From NCBI GenBank assembly GCA_036971715.1, contig JAVHJL010000009.1:1-64000 (forward strand): DNA of 64,000 nt, read 5' to 3'. Numbering within the stretch: position 1 is the first letter of the stretch; the number at the start of each line of letters is the position of its first letter. This stretch comes from Arthrobotrys musiformis. Lineage: Eukaryota > Ascomycota > Orbiliomycetes > Orbiliales > Orbiliaceae. The notes below the pieces were generated by a model, which was not told the origin of the DNA, searched no databases, and saw only the letters and a program-made list of their open reading frames with translations. Position numbers and translations under genes: made by a program. Shown here in pieces: positions 36,401 through 48,297 of the stretch.

Positions 36401-39249
36401 TTAATAATTTATTTAAATAATTATTAAATTATGGGTATTATCTAATATGCTTTAGAGAAATAATTAAAGCAATTTTACTTAAACCAAATAAATTAGATTA
36501 TAATATTCTAAAAGTTTATAAAATTATTAATTTCTTAAATTGTTTAGGAAAAATATTAGAGAAAATAATAGTAAGAAGAATAGCCTTTTTATTAGAAATT
36601 AATAAAATTCTAAATTTAGAATAAATTAAAAGTAGAAAACAAAGATCTGCAATTAATGCAGCTTTGTTATTAGTTTATGATATAGAAATGGCTAATTCAG
36701 AAAAGTTAAAAACTTTTGTTTTATTCTTAAACATTAAAGGGGCTTTTAATAATATTTTAAAGGAAAGATTAATTAATATTTTAGAAGATATAAAGTTCTT
36801 TAAACAATTAATTTTGTAAATTAATAATTTTATATCCAAAAGATTAATTAAACTGGCCTTTAATAGACAAGTAAAAAAATTAAAACCAATTAAAATTGGA
36901 ATACTATAAAGTTCCTCAATATCTCCAATTCTTTTTTTATTATATTTAACATTATTATTTAATATATTAGAACAAAAAATGCCTTTTATTATTAAACCAT
37001 CTTATATAGATGATTTGGCGTTAATTATAATTAATAAAAAAATAAAAACAAATATATATAAATTAAAAGAAACTACAAAAATAGCCTTTAATTGGGCTAT
37101 AAATAATACAGTAGTTTTTGATGATATAAAATCAAAGCTAATTCATTTTAAAACAAATTTAAAAAAGAAAAATGAATTTAGGGAATTAAATATTGAGCTA
37201 TTAAATAGTATAATAATAAAATCTACTAATAATATAAAGTAGTTAAATATATATTTTAATATAAAATTGAATTTTAAATATTATATTAAAATAAAAATAA
37301 ATATAGCAAATAAAATTTTAAATTTTATCAAAATACTTACTAATTCAGAAAAAGGATTTAAAACTAAAGTGATAATATAATTATATAAAAACTGTGTTTA
37401 TTCTATTTCCGACTATAAGTCTGAAATATGGTAAAAAAATTAAAAACAATAAAATATTTTGAAAGAATTTAAATTAATTTAAAATAAGATGTTGAGAAAA
37501 ATAATAGGAGGCTTCAAAATAATTCTAATAAATATATTAAAAGTTAAGGCTTTTATTTTACTACTAGAAATAAGATTAAATAAAATATAAAGAAGGTATA
37601 CCCTAAAATTTCTTTTTTTTAATAAAAATCATTTAATAAAAAAGAGATTTCCAGAGTTATTCCCACCAAAATTTAATTTTGGAAGAGAAAAAATAAAACT
37701 AGAACTTTATTTAAAATAGAATAAAAATAAAAAGGAAGAAAATAAAAAAAAATATACTTTTATATTAAATAAAATATTATTAAAAATTAATTTCTTAATA
37801 AACCTATATACAAAAATTGAGAAATTAAATATAAAATTCAATTTACTTTAGATTAAAAATAAAATTAATTTCTTTATAAATAACGTACTCAAAGATTTAG
37901 AAGCAAAAAACTATAAAAATAAAAAAGAAGTTAAATTAAATTTTAGGGAAAACTTACTTATTTATACAGACGGTTCTATGCTGGAAATAGAAAATAAAAA
38001 TAATAAAAAAAAGAATAATAAAAATAAAAAAGAAAAATCCTTGGAAACTGGAATTTATAGAAAAATAGATAATAAATTTATTTTCGAAATTTATTTTAGT
38101 TTGGGAAAAAGTATGGAGGTATATGATGCAGAATTAATTGCTTTAAAGAAAGGGTTCAAAAAATCCTTTAAAATAATTAATAAAAATAAAGAGGTGAAGA
38201 ATATTTATTTCTTCACCAATAACTAGGCTATAATAAAAAAGTTATAAAACCTAAATTTAAAATTTAGTTAAGAGATAATTTTAGAAATTTAGAATATAAC
38301 AAATAAATTAAATTTTAAAAATATTAACATATTTATAAAATAAGTCCCAAGTTACTCTGAAATTATTGGAAATGAAAAAGTAGATTACTTAGCCAAAAAA
38401 GCTACAAAAATAAAAAAGAAAAGCCTATTCAAATCCTTCGCCTATTTAAAAAGAAAAATTAAAGAAAAAGACTTACTAGAATAAGAAGAAAAATACAAAA
38501 AACAAAAAAATAGGCTAAATTATATTAATAAGCTAAAGTTAAAAAAAAATAAAATATTTACTAAGTTTAGTAATAATTTTGTTTTTTCTTTAACACAACT
38601 AAGGACTGGGTATGGGTACTTTAACAGTTATTTATATAAAATTCTAAATTCTGGAATTTTAAATAAAAACTGTACATGCAGAAATAAGCTTCAAATACTA
38701 AAATACTTAATTATAGAATACAAAATCTATAATAAAGAGAGAGAGGTGTTAAAAAAGAAACTCAAAAAAACTAATAAACAATTAGATTATTACTTTTTAT
38801 TATTTAATAATGAAGGTATAATCTTTTTGGAAGAGTTCCTAAATAAAACAAATATTGCAAAAAGAAAATGTAATAAAAATCCTAAAAATGATTATTTCAC
38901 AGGATAGGGAAATCTGGAAGTTTGAAAAAATGAAAAGGTTCTGGAAATGAGATATATCATTTTAATATTACATCAAAGTGGATGGGTAAAAACAACAAAT
39001 ATACGACATTGTTCTTTTAATGGGAAAAAAGAAGAAAGAGACAAAAAGGGTTAGAAAGAACCTCAAAAAACAAAAAACAAAAATAAAAATAAAAATAAAA
39101 AACAAAAAACAAAAAACAAAAATAAAAAATGATTTTAGATAGTTTTCATTTTTAATGAGGAGCGAAAATCATGTATTTTAATTTCTTTTCCTTCATTCCG
39201 CCATAACCGAAAGGTTGCATGCGTGTATGATAAATAATAATAATAATAA
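33471..39249 (+). mobile_element. Full-length RIP-degraded LINE copy G
   Basis: The layout and orientation are as in copy F. The 5' end is at 33471, and the 5' UTR is interrupted by a run of about 26 A at 33661-33686. Decayed ORF1 is at about 33739-34905, ORF2 at about 34898-38925, and the 3' hairpin and (TAA)n at 39185-39249. Surviving pieces include ORF2 linker/RT (36118-36420, 36979-37242 with YIDDLALI) and RNase H (37978-38226 with YTDGS just upstream). The first 250 bp and last 90 bp are almost identical to the intact copy. Confidence 0.9.
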
Positions 39250-39759
39250 CTAGCTTCTTAATTTTATTAATTTAAATTTTTTAAAAAAAATAATTAGTAT
39301 TTAATTTTGAAAATAATAAAGTTATATATAGAAAATATAATATAATTTGATAAATAAAAAATTTATAAAATTATTTAAATAAAATAGTTAATAAATTAAT
39401 TAATAAAATTTTAAAAAAAATCTAAAAATTATTATCATTTAAAAAAATCTTAAATATATAATAAAGTTTTTTATAAAAAATAAATTATATATAAAATTAT
39501 TATTTGTTTGGTTGTTTATTGCTTGTTTTTTGAAGATGAGTATATCAACAAACAACAAATTATCATATATATGTTGTAATAAATATTGTATAAAAAATAA
39601 AATAAATTAGTAAATTAAATTTCTATTAATCAAATAAAACTAAATATATTATATTAAACAATACATTTTACATAATATAAAAAATAAATTCATTTCCTTC
39701 AAACAAATATTTATAAGATAAATAAACAAATTATGAACTAAATCTTTTTATAAAATAAA

Positions 39760-39840
39760 TAAAGTGTAAAATCAGAAGTATATTTATTGTGCCAAGCCAT
39801 ATGCCTAATTGGAACTAGTCATATGGTGTGGGCGTGACAT
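39760..39840 (+). repeat. LTR-like end repeat, copy 1
   Basis: This repeat of about 80 bp (AGAAGTAT..TTATTGT..CTAGTCATATGGTGTGGGCGTGACA) recurs at 42604-42684. The shared end in CA (GTGACA) suggests an LTR terminus of an element whose other parts I cannot identify. Confidence 0.55.
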
Positions 39841-39844
39841 ATAT

Positions 39845-40143
39845 TATTTTTTTAACTTTTTTATTTTTTATTTTAAATTTTTTATATTTTTCATTTTAAA
39901 AGGTTATTTAATTTTTTAATTTTTAGAAATAGGTTTTTTTTTTTTTTTTTTTTTTTTTTATTAATAGAATTTATTGATATATTTTTTTTGGTTGTTTTTT
40001 GTGATATATAGGTATAAATTTTTGTGTTATTAAAATTAATTCGTTTATAGATGAATTGGTTGATATATTTTTTATTTTAAAAATTAATTTTAAAAGGGTA
40101 TAGTTTTAAAATAAGTGAGAATTCTTTTTTTATATAATACTAA
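39845..40143 (-). mobile_element. LINE fragment (start of ORF1), RIP-degraded
   Basis: It aligns with 14760-15065 of the intact LINE: 5' UTR, ORF1 start and the coiled-coil region, including the decayed GATGAACTAGTTGGTATG region at the ORF1 start. Both flanks carry the sequence TAGTCATATGGTGT (39817-39830 and 40146-40159), which may be a target duplication or two copies of another repeat's end. Confidence 0.65.
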
Positions 40144-40929
40144 GTAGTCATATGGTGTAACAATTTACAAAATATTTTTATATAAAAATTTTATGTAATA
40201 AATTTTTTTTTTTTAAAAAAAAAAATATTATATTTATATTATATAATTAGTTTTAATTAAATATATAATTTAATATAAATATATTTTTAATTTTATGTTT
40301 TATTTATCTTATAAAAAGATTTAATTTATAATTTATTTATTTTTATTGTAAATATTTGTTTAAAAAAAATAAAATTATTTTCTATCTTATATAAAATATA
40401 TTATTTGATATAATATATTTAATTTTATTTGATTAACAAAAGTTTTATTTATTAATCCATTTTGTTTTTTGTATAATATTTATTATTATATATATATATA
40501 TAATAGCTTATTACTTATTAGTTTACTTATTTTTTAAAAATAAACAATAAACAAATTAATAAGTTATAATTTCATATATAATTTATTTTTTATATAAAAA
40601 CTTTATTATATATTTAAAAATTTTTTAAATAATAATAATTTTTAGATCTTTTTAAAACTTTATTAATTAATTTATTAATTATCTTTATTAATTTATTATT
40701 TAATAATAAAGCTTTAAATCATTTTATAAATTTTTTACTTATTTAATTATATTATATTTTTTATATATAACTTTATTATTTCTCATCAAATACTAATTAT
40801 TTTTTGTAAAAAATCTAAATTAATAGAATTAAGAAACCAGCAAAGTACTAAACTCGTTTAGAAATCCTACCAAGGAGACCTGGACAAGGTATAACAATAA
40901 ATATATAAATTTTAATAAATTATATTATA

Positions 40930-41544
40930 TGTAACGAAGCACGCCCAGCAGAAGGAACTCCAAGCAGAAATCCAGGCGGCCGGAGGAGCTCTTAGAATGA
41001 CCATAGGAAACATCCAGGCAATATTATGGTTGGAGGAAAAACTATACGACATAACGCAACCCACAGATTTAGAATAAGGAAACATCTAGATGCAGATTTC
41101 AGAACTTAGAGAATAATATTAATAATGTTATTTTTGATAATATAGTAGTAAGCCTATTTAAGCTTATGCCCTACACAAATATCCAATTTATTAAAAATCA
41201 ACTCATATTTAGTTCAGTATCCTATATATTTAAATGTTTAGTTCAGATTTATTTTTTGTCCAATTTAATATTTTATACTCAAATATCCAATTCATAGTTT
41301 TATATCTTATCTAGTTTAATACTGTATTTTTAAATGTTTATTTTACAATCTTATTTTCTATCTAGTTTAATATGTTAATTTTTTTATCATTTATCTATTT
41401 AACTCGTTATATTCACTACTATATATTTAAAAACTAAGTAATAATTTAAGTATTAATTTGTATTTATATTAGTATATTACTCCTGCTTTGTGATATTTGT
41501 ATATTACTTTGATATCTTGACTAGTCTCTATACGATTTCTTACA
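40930..41544 (+). repeat. Solo LTR of the Gypsy family with 5-bp duplication
   Basis: This 615-bp LTR starts TGTAACGAAG and ends TTTCTTACA. It is flanked on both sides by TTATA (40925-40929 and 41545-41549), a perfect 5-bp target duplication, so it is a bona fide solo LTR left by LTR-LTR recombination. It is less mutated than the LTR at 15994. Within its first 170 bp an open frame of about 40 codons ends in TAA, and the same stop occurs in the inverted copy at 19.5 kb. Confidence 0.9.
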
Positions 41545-41549
41545 TTATA

Positions 41550-42026
41550 TAATATTTAAAAAACATATAATTCCATATATATAAATACTACTTCATTAAT
41601 AACAATAAAAATCAGTATTAGATGATCCAAATTCATTTTATTCTACAAATACTGCCTATCACACCTCAAACCACCGCAAAAACACCTATATTGCATAGTG
41701 TGACATATACCAATTTAAATATTTTTCTTTTTTTTCTATTTTTGATATATGTAAGGCTATACCTAGCCTACTTATTAGTCAGCCTATCCATATAATAGCC
41801 TAATGTCCTGTACCTACTTAACAATATATCTTAATTACACATCACACACTGATACCTGGCTATATTTATATGATAATAACCTACTTCCTCAAATAGTAGT
41901 AACACATAATTACTTTCATAAAACGTGAATTCACTTAGTAAAACTTACGTGAAAGGGGCTCTGGAGTAATTTTAGGGAGCCTTGGAGTAATTCCCCTTAT
42001 TAATTATAAATTAATAAATTTTTGAA
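41550..42026. other. Non-coding spacer, moderately AT-rich
   Basis: No gene or motif is recognised. C and G are kept better than further left. At 41950-41997 GGCTCTGGAGTAATT and GGAGCCTTGGAGTAATT form a short direct repeat. Confidence 0.4.
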
Positions 42027-42525
42027 TTATAAAGTGTTACAATGCTAGAACAGTGAAAAAGCACTACCACAAAACCAAAAATTCCACATATGATTTTCAA
42101 TTAGAAAAATTATACTATTTATATTAAATAAAGTTCTTAAGTTCTCAAATTTAGTTTATTAAAAGTAAAAAAAATAGATTTTTTAACATTATATCTTTTT
42201 TTTATATATCTTTTTTTTAATATATTATTTATTTAATATTTATATATAAAAAACTAACCTAATTTAGTTAAATTAATAATTAAATTAAATTATTTTTTAC
42301 TTAAGGGTAATAAAAATCATAAAAATCAAACCCAAAATCCTTATATTAGTATCTTAAAATCAAAAAATATAATATTACAATACTAAAATAGTAAAAAAGC
42401 ACTACCACAAAGCTAAAAACTCTATATATAACTTTTAATTGGGAGAGCCACATTATTTGTACTAAATAAAGCCCTCAAACTCTCAAACTCAGCCCGTCGA
42501 GGATAGGTAAGGCAGATTCTTTAAC
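42027..42525. repeat. Direct repeat pair of about 165 bp, first copy more RIP-mutated
   Basis: The segment at about 42030-42180 (TGTTACAATGCTAGAACAGT, then AAGCACTACCACAAA) recurs at about 42365-42525 (TATTACAATACTAAAATAGT, then AAGCACTACCACAAA). The left copy has lost many C/G of the right copy's TCTCAAACTCAGCCCGTCGA stretch. This resembles two ends of a short LTR element; the intervening 180 bp have no coding content. Confidence 0.65.
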
Positions 42526-42603
42526 ATAAAGCCTCTTCTCTTGTTTTCTCTATTTTTTATAATTAGTTAATAATTATAACCTCATAGTCCCGCCACCTAT
42601 TGT

Positions 42604-42684
42604 AACATATACTAACATTAGAAGTATCTTTATTGTACTAAGTCATATATTTAATCAGGGCTAGTCATATGGTGTGGGCGTGAC
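42604..42684 (+). repeat. LTR-like end repeat, copy 2
   Basis: It matches 39760-39840 and ends in GTGGGCGTGACA. It marks the last recognisable transposon sequence before the gene-rich block. Confidence 0.55.
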
Positions 42685-43285
42685 AATAAATTTATAGACG
42701 AAAATTTCACAAAATTTTCAAGTACGCCTAAAACAACACATTCTTTTTATTTAAATCTAGCCTGACAATGCGTCTTCCCGTGAGTTTTATAGTAACCCTC
42801 CTATTCAGTCGGGCATTAATTATCTTTTTTTATAAAAATTTTAATTTATCCTTAAGTATTTCCCGCGTATCTATAAACAAAGACCACTTTAGTAATAACA
42901 CGAATGTCACTTACATATTGTTTGTTAGGCTACGCAGTACAGACAAAAAAAACAAAAAAAACGAATAGCCATCATAAAAACGCCCCATGTCTAATCGTAG
43001 GTTACCGCTTTACAAAACTAATAATTTCATGCTACATCATCACACGTTGCGCCGCTCCTCAAGGGCATTGAAGAATTTGGAGGTTCAAATTAAAGCTCCC
43101 TGGCAGTCGGTTTTCAGCGGGACGGCCGTATCGCGTTACCATCATGCTCAATACTCAATGCTACGGATAAATCTTGGGAGGCCCCTTTTAAATGCGCTAA
43201 GGGGTATAGAGACCGGGTTGTACTCGAGGCCAATTATCGTGTCGGCCCGGAAGTCGCTCGCATGGTCGTATTCTCGGTAGGGTTT
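42685..43285. other. Transition from AT-rich isochore to gene-rich DNA
   Basis: Composition changes within about 300 bp from strongly AT-biased to balanced. Small open frames exist (42768-42968, 42987-43280) but none resembles a known protein or has splice support. The stretch is best read as 3' flank of ATG15. Confidence 0.5.
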
Positions 43286-45181
43286 TTAGTCCCGACAGCC
43301 CCAAAAACGACCGGGTTTTAGGCATGTCGTGGTTGCGGTGGGAAGCAGGGTAGATGATGAATTTGTAGTGGGGTCAGGTGTAACTGTGGCTGTCGTTAAT
43401 TGCGTTTTTGTGGGGGTTGGGTCGATGCAGTCTCCAAACCACCCATATTTTGAGCAGGTCGCTAGAACGACGAGAATTAGTTTAAAGATTAGCCTTTTCT
43501 GCATCGTGGTACGTACTGGAAGTTGACGTTCTAGATACTTCAGTTGTTTGTATAGTTGTGGAGGATGTGGGAGAGGTAGTGATAGAAGTAGTGTCAGATG
43601 TTGTAGTGGATGTTTCATCGAGACACCCGAACCATCCGGGATGTTGGCAAGTTGTCGATCTTGTCGTCGTGGTTGTCGTCGACGATTTTTTTTTGGTGGT
43701 GGTGGTGATGGTTTCATTATGAAACCTCCAGTTGAAACAGTCGGTACATTCTTCATCTTCTGGAATACATTTCGGAATGTGGTCATACTTTGGCATGATA
43801 TCATCGATGACGGTTTTGATCCGGTGCGAGTTTCCATTCACGCGCCAGCCAAGGTCGTTGACTACGTCGTAGAGGCATAAGCTGCCCGTATGGCACTTTG
43901 TTTCCATTGCATAACCCCCAATAGAACAGAATGAAGTGGCTCCATTGCAAACTCCCATATAAATAGGGTCAGCATTATTGCCAAAATGATAAACACCATC
44001 TTCACGTAGTTCCGTTGGGGCTCTCGGTATACCGAGCCTACTTGCCGCTAAAGCCTCGGGTGGAGCCTCAAACGTAACTACTGGGAGGCCATACGTCAGA
44101 CCTAGTAGGGAAGAGACGGCGCCCCCCAAGGAGTGCCCGACAAGCCAAACCTGAGCTTCGGGATAGAGATTGGTGATATTGTAGTATAGGTTTAGTGCAG
44201 CTCGGTAATACCGGTTCTCCGCCTTAAGAGCGCCGGATAGGCATGGATTGCTACAAGAGAACGTCCCTGTGTAGCAGTCGCAAACCGTGTTCCAAAATGC
44301 AGAAACTCGTGCACAACAACAGGAAAAGAAGAGGTTATCGTTGACCTTATCATTGGTCTTTGTTTCTTCCCCATAGAATATAGCGACTGATGTTCCTTTG
44401 ATGCTAATAATGACGGTTGAGTTTTTTTCGTCAAGGAAAATATGCCCTCGCAACCCATCATTTTCCCAGCCAAACCCGGCCGACTTGTTCCACGGGGTGC
44501 CTACATCCCTCCAGTCTTCGGTAGCGGGGATGTGTACGTAGGCGTTTGCGCTCATTTTGGCGAGATTAAATACTGTTTCGGTATCCGTGATATCGGGGGC
44601 GAAATCCTGTTCAGTTGTCCATGCGGAGATTGGGGTGTTTAGTTGGCTTCCCCAGTACCGTGCGGCGGCTAGTCGTCCTTCCACGCTTTCGATTGACCTA
44701 TCCCGTAGGCGGGAGATGTTTATAAGGCGAGATTTGACTTGGAGACTCGGACAAGTTGAATGTTGTTCTTCGTTGTCTACCCCCCAGATCAACTCGTCTC
44801 CGGTTATGTCTAAGCGTCGTAAGAGTGTGGGATACCTATTTTTTTTACGGCAATGTAAGTGGAAGCTAAACAAGATGTTGTAGAGTGAGAGGTCAGTGGT
44901 TTACCTTTCCACACCATGGTGAAGGACGTGGCGCAGTTTCTATTGCCATATATCAGCGAGGGGGATTACCGGGAGAGCATATTACCTAGAATACGTACGA
45001 ACGGCCCTCCTCCCCCCCCAAGAGCGTCATCTTGGGAGGTCGTTACATCGAGGTTTTCATCAGTTAGAATGATTTGGTCGGGAACTAGGGCTTGGATGGA
45101 AAACGATAGGAACAGTAGAGAAATTAAGACCACTCTTGAATATAGCTTCCAGCCGTCATGGATGAATTCTATGAAAGACAT
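43286..45181 (-). CDS. ATG15: ATG15, vacuolar autophagic phospholipase (570 aa)
   Basis: Atg15 is a membrane-anchored class 3 lipase that breaks down autophagic and multivesicular bodies in the vacuole. Exons by splice signals and phase: 45181-44999, 44939-44905, 44835-43517, 43461-43286; introns are 59, 69 and 55 nt. An N-terminal signal anchor (VVLISLLFLSFSIQAL, about residues 18-33) fits sorting through the endomembrane system. After splicing, residues 62-82 read KLRHVLHHGVERYPTLLRRL, the conserved Atg15 block. The lipase motif GHSLGG puts Ser at about 308, Asp in NADPIYMG at about 362 and His in NSHRI at about 410, with the spacing of the yeast triad. A Thr/Ser-rich tail follows with repeated Cys-rich units (CQHPGWFGC, CSKYGWFGDC, CLKPGRFWGC), usual in filamentous fungi. 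It shares a 611-bp divergent promoter with the VPS9 gene. Confidence 0.95.
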
Positions 45182-45792
45182 GCCGGCTTTGTTGGGAGCT
45201 AAGTTGACGTCGTCAGTCGTCGAATCACGGTGCGGATCGATCCTATGTAATAGGTGGTTTGGGAAATTCGTAGTGCTCTCTCTATATTAAGTCGTGGAAG
45301 TCGCCATGGCACTGAGCGAAGTGTCGGCGGGTAGCGCTCGTGGTCTTTATGTGAGAGTAATCAGGTAAGGTTAAGTCAAGCAAGTCGAGCAACAAAGCAA
45401 GGAAGCAGTCAAGGGATGGTGCAGCTTAGAACCAGGGTATACATCAGGGGTCTGCAGCCTACCTAACGTGTTGTCGCGATGACGAAGCTGGATATCATTT
45501 TCGTGGCACATGCGTGTGTGTGACAACACGGAGATAGTAACATCCGACCGGAGATTCTTCCGTATCCGCATGACCTTCCAACTAACCAGCTTGTTGGTTA
45601 TCAACACTACCAAAACTACCAATTACTTACTTGCTTAGCCACTTATGGGTACATACATACCTACTTAACTTACATACACCTACTGAAGTACTGACATACA
45701 TTCCTCTCACTCTTTTTTGAAATTACTTGTGCAGCTGTGTTAGATGGTTGAGGCAAGCTTTTGAAGTAACATCAGCCTTCGAGCGAGCGAGC
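45182..45792. promoter_or_regulatory. Divergent intergenic region ATG15 / VPS9-domain gene
   Basis: These 611 bp between two start codons on opposite strands must hold both promoters and 5' UTRs. CT-rich and TACATACCTACTTA-like stretches occur at about 45640-45720. No specific binding site is claimed. Confidence 0.5.
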
Positions 45793-48297
45793 ATGGCTTC
45801 TTCGTCCCAAATGAAACAGCCCCCGGAGACAGGTAAGCTATAGCACAAGGTTCTGAGTTTCGGCTACCAAGTGGTACGAGATGCCTCAAGAGTCGGGAGC
45901 CCACACACACCTTCTGATTGGATCACATGTGGCATCGATTTACAAATGAGGATTTGTCTGAATTAACATAGCAACAATGCGCCTAGCGAACTCATCATCA
46001 CCTAGACCAGCCAAACAACTCGGATCGGTTCGATCATTTACTCGCCTCGAATCGCAGACCTCGTCTACTCGGTCCCGATCAGCCACTCTTAATTCAACTG
46101 TTGATCTTGAACAGCGATCGCCATTTGGCGCGTTTTCGGAGCTGACTTTCACTTACGAATCGACAGACCAGGCTGAGAACCCCACTGAACCAGAGCTCCT
46201 TGTGGATCGTATTTGCGATGCTCCAGACGAATCCTTCCCCCAACTGGAGCTTCCAGCGGAAGTCCTTGAAATGACTGATAGGTAGTACCCGACCTGATAT
46301 CGATTCATTTGTCCGTCTGACCGAATCAGGTTTATAGAATCCTTATCAGCGAAAGTTCATCCTGCACCGGTCTCTATCGATTTACTTAGTACCATGTTTC
46401 AGGACTTCTACGAGAAAACCAGCACTGCAATATCCACACATGTTTCCAAGCTCTATAACTCACACGATTCTCAAGCATCGGACCAGCCTCTGGTTTCGAT
46501 GAGCGAGATTGTGCAGAGAAAAAGGGATAGAAAGAGAGGAGATACTTTACGAGTTACGCTGCAGGAAATGGTCGAGAAGAGAGTTACTGAAGCCGTGTTT
46601 CACAAGATCTGGCGCCACTATAGTGCCGAGGATGAAGCAAGAGACGAAGCATTGAGGAGCAAGACGATGGCGCTAGCTGTCGTCGGGGTAGGGCTAAAAG
46701 AACTAGGACTTGAAGAAAATATCAATGTGATGGATTTAAAACCCGTGTGTGAAGGTGAAACTTGTTTTTCTATGGGCTCCGAAGCCTTTTTTTTTAGCCC
46801 TTTTCTTTCACTAACCCGTGCCATATAGCACTTCAAAATTTGAATAACACCAAATGCCCATACAGCAAGCTTCATCTTCTGAAAAGAGCCCACAAGGCAA
46901 TAGTTGGTTAGCCGTCTCCCGTTCAAGCAAGCCATTTTTTACTAACCCCCTCCCAAAATGCCAAAGAGAACCCACTAAATGCTTGACCCGCTCTGACTTT
47001 TTATTGGTAGATGTCTTGACCAATGTTGTCCCATCAACAACATCGTCAGCAGACCATATCTTACCGACATTGATCTACTCACTTATCATATCACCCCCCA
47101 ACATTCACATAGTGTCAAACCTTTTGTACATTCAGAGGTTCAGGTACCAAAAATCGATCGATGGCGAGGCTGCATACTGCTTAACAAACCTGGAGGCGGC
47201 TGTTTCCTTTTTGGAAACTGTAGATATGGGAACTCTTGCTGCCAACGAATCGTCGTTGACAACCTCTGTAGGGCCGGACATAATTGGAGCATCAAACGTT
47301 TCGCTATCCCAGTATATTGAGAGGGCAGACAAGACCGGGCTTCCCGCAGCACCGGCTATCGCTGATACGTCTCCAATTAACGCGGAGCCTAAAATTGCAA
47401 CCGGAACCCAGAAGGAAGGCACGGCGATTCTTTCGATGGCTAGCGCAACTAGACGAATGACCTATCTTACGCCAGTAGAATTTGCGGCATCAGCTGCTAC
47501 AAGTGCTGTGAACACTGCCGACCAATCTTTGAAAACGATTGGCAATAGCTTGGAAAACTCATATCGGTTTTTGTTCGGAAAACTTTCGGATAAGCGAACG
47601 GACCTTCCGAAAACTCTGGAGGATGTTCGAAAGCTTGTGGGGACCCCGAGCCAGGAGCGGGAGCGTTTGGGAGATCCCACTATTTATGATCATCTGTATT
47701 CCGAAGATCCGAAAGTAGCGGACTCGTACAAGAGTGATGTTGTCGCCCCTTCGGCGGCGCAAGTCAGGATCGACGAAACCGGCAAACCCGCGGCGGAAAC
47801 ATTTTCAAAGGCCCCGTTGGAACATGAAGTTGTTACCAGCACATCATCCAACGCCGCCGAACCTGCGGTTGGCCATGCGGCGACCTATACACCTGTAGCG
47901 GACAGTGTCCGAAACCTGTGAGCCGAACCCTTGAAGATCCATGCTCCGATAGCTCCAAAGTCAAAACCATAGATCTAACGTGCTTCCTTTGCTACCAATC
48001 TGCATTCCTGCCGATAGAGGGAGCCATTTAGGGAGATTCGCAGGCAACATAAACGTAATCCGGTCCTTTTCAAGGGCTCAAGTGCCTAAAACACCCCCAC
48101 CCGACCAGAGTACGGACCTTGATTCCGCAGCCAGTTCATTAGGAGGCTGCTTAGACCAAACAGTGCCGAAGATAGAACCTCCAATACCGAGATTCCTGAA
48201 TACGGAAGCCGCTGACCTAAAAATCAGTGATGTTGATTTGCTGCTCCAGGATTACCGACGGTTGGCTGCAGCTCTCAAAGGCGCCGGCGCATTTTGA
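45793..48297 (+). CDS. VPS9-domain protein, probable Rab5-type GEF (679 aa)
   Basis: VPS9 domains exchange GDP for GTP on Rab5/Vps21 GTPases in endosomal traffic. Six exons fit phase and splice signals: 45793-45832, 45972-46281, 46330-46754, 46829-46906, 47011-47917, 48018-48297. Exons 3-5 build the domain: an N-terminal helical region (RVTEAVFHKIWRH, ARDEALRSKTMALA), then SADHILPTLIYSLI with the conserved Asp at about 299, and GEAAYCLTNLEAAVSFLE with the conserved Tyr at about 340. The Ser/Thr-rich C-terminal half ends in DLKISDVDLLLQDYRRLA, a tail I recall from fungal VPS9 proteins. No CUE domain is seen, so it is closer to Muk1-like GEFs than to Vps9 itself. The last intron (47918-48017) follows from its CTAAC branch point; without it the protein would end at about 588 aa. 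Confidence 0.88.

Larger units (their letters stand above)
39250..40860. repeat. Long imperfect inverted repeat (foldback-like)
   Basis: Sequence from 39250 to about 39780 is the imperfect reverse complement of about 40860 to 40260; for example CTTCTTAATTTTATTAATTT at the left matches the complement of AAATTAATAGAATTAAGAAA at the right. Arms are about 0.5-0.6 kb with RIP-like differences. The loop holds a LINE ORF1 fragment and a repeat end (AGTCATATGGTGTGGGCGTG). It may be two oppositely oriented copies of one element or a foldback transposon. Confidence 0.7.

Noticed and set aside
1..42600. Mitochondrial or other organelle DNA because of extreme AT content
   Set aside because: The content is nested nuclear LINE/Gypsy/SINE elements with a RIP pattern, and it continues into nuclear genes.
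42768..43280. Two small plus-strand frames before ATG15
   Set aside because: They show no recognisable protein, splice support or start context, and they lie in transition DNA at the isochore edge.
43286..43837. Separate 183-codon minus-strand gene
   Set aside because: Its last part is the final exon of ATG15 after a 55-nt intron. The rest is an out-of-frame reading of the Thr/Ser-rich tail.
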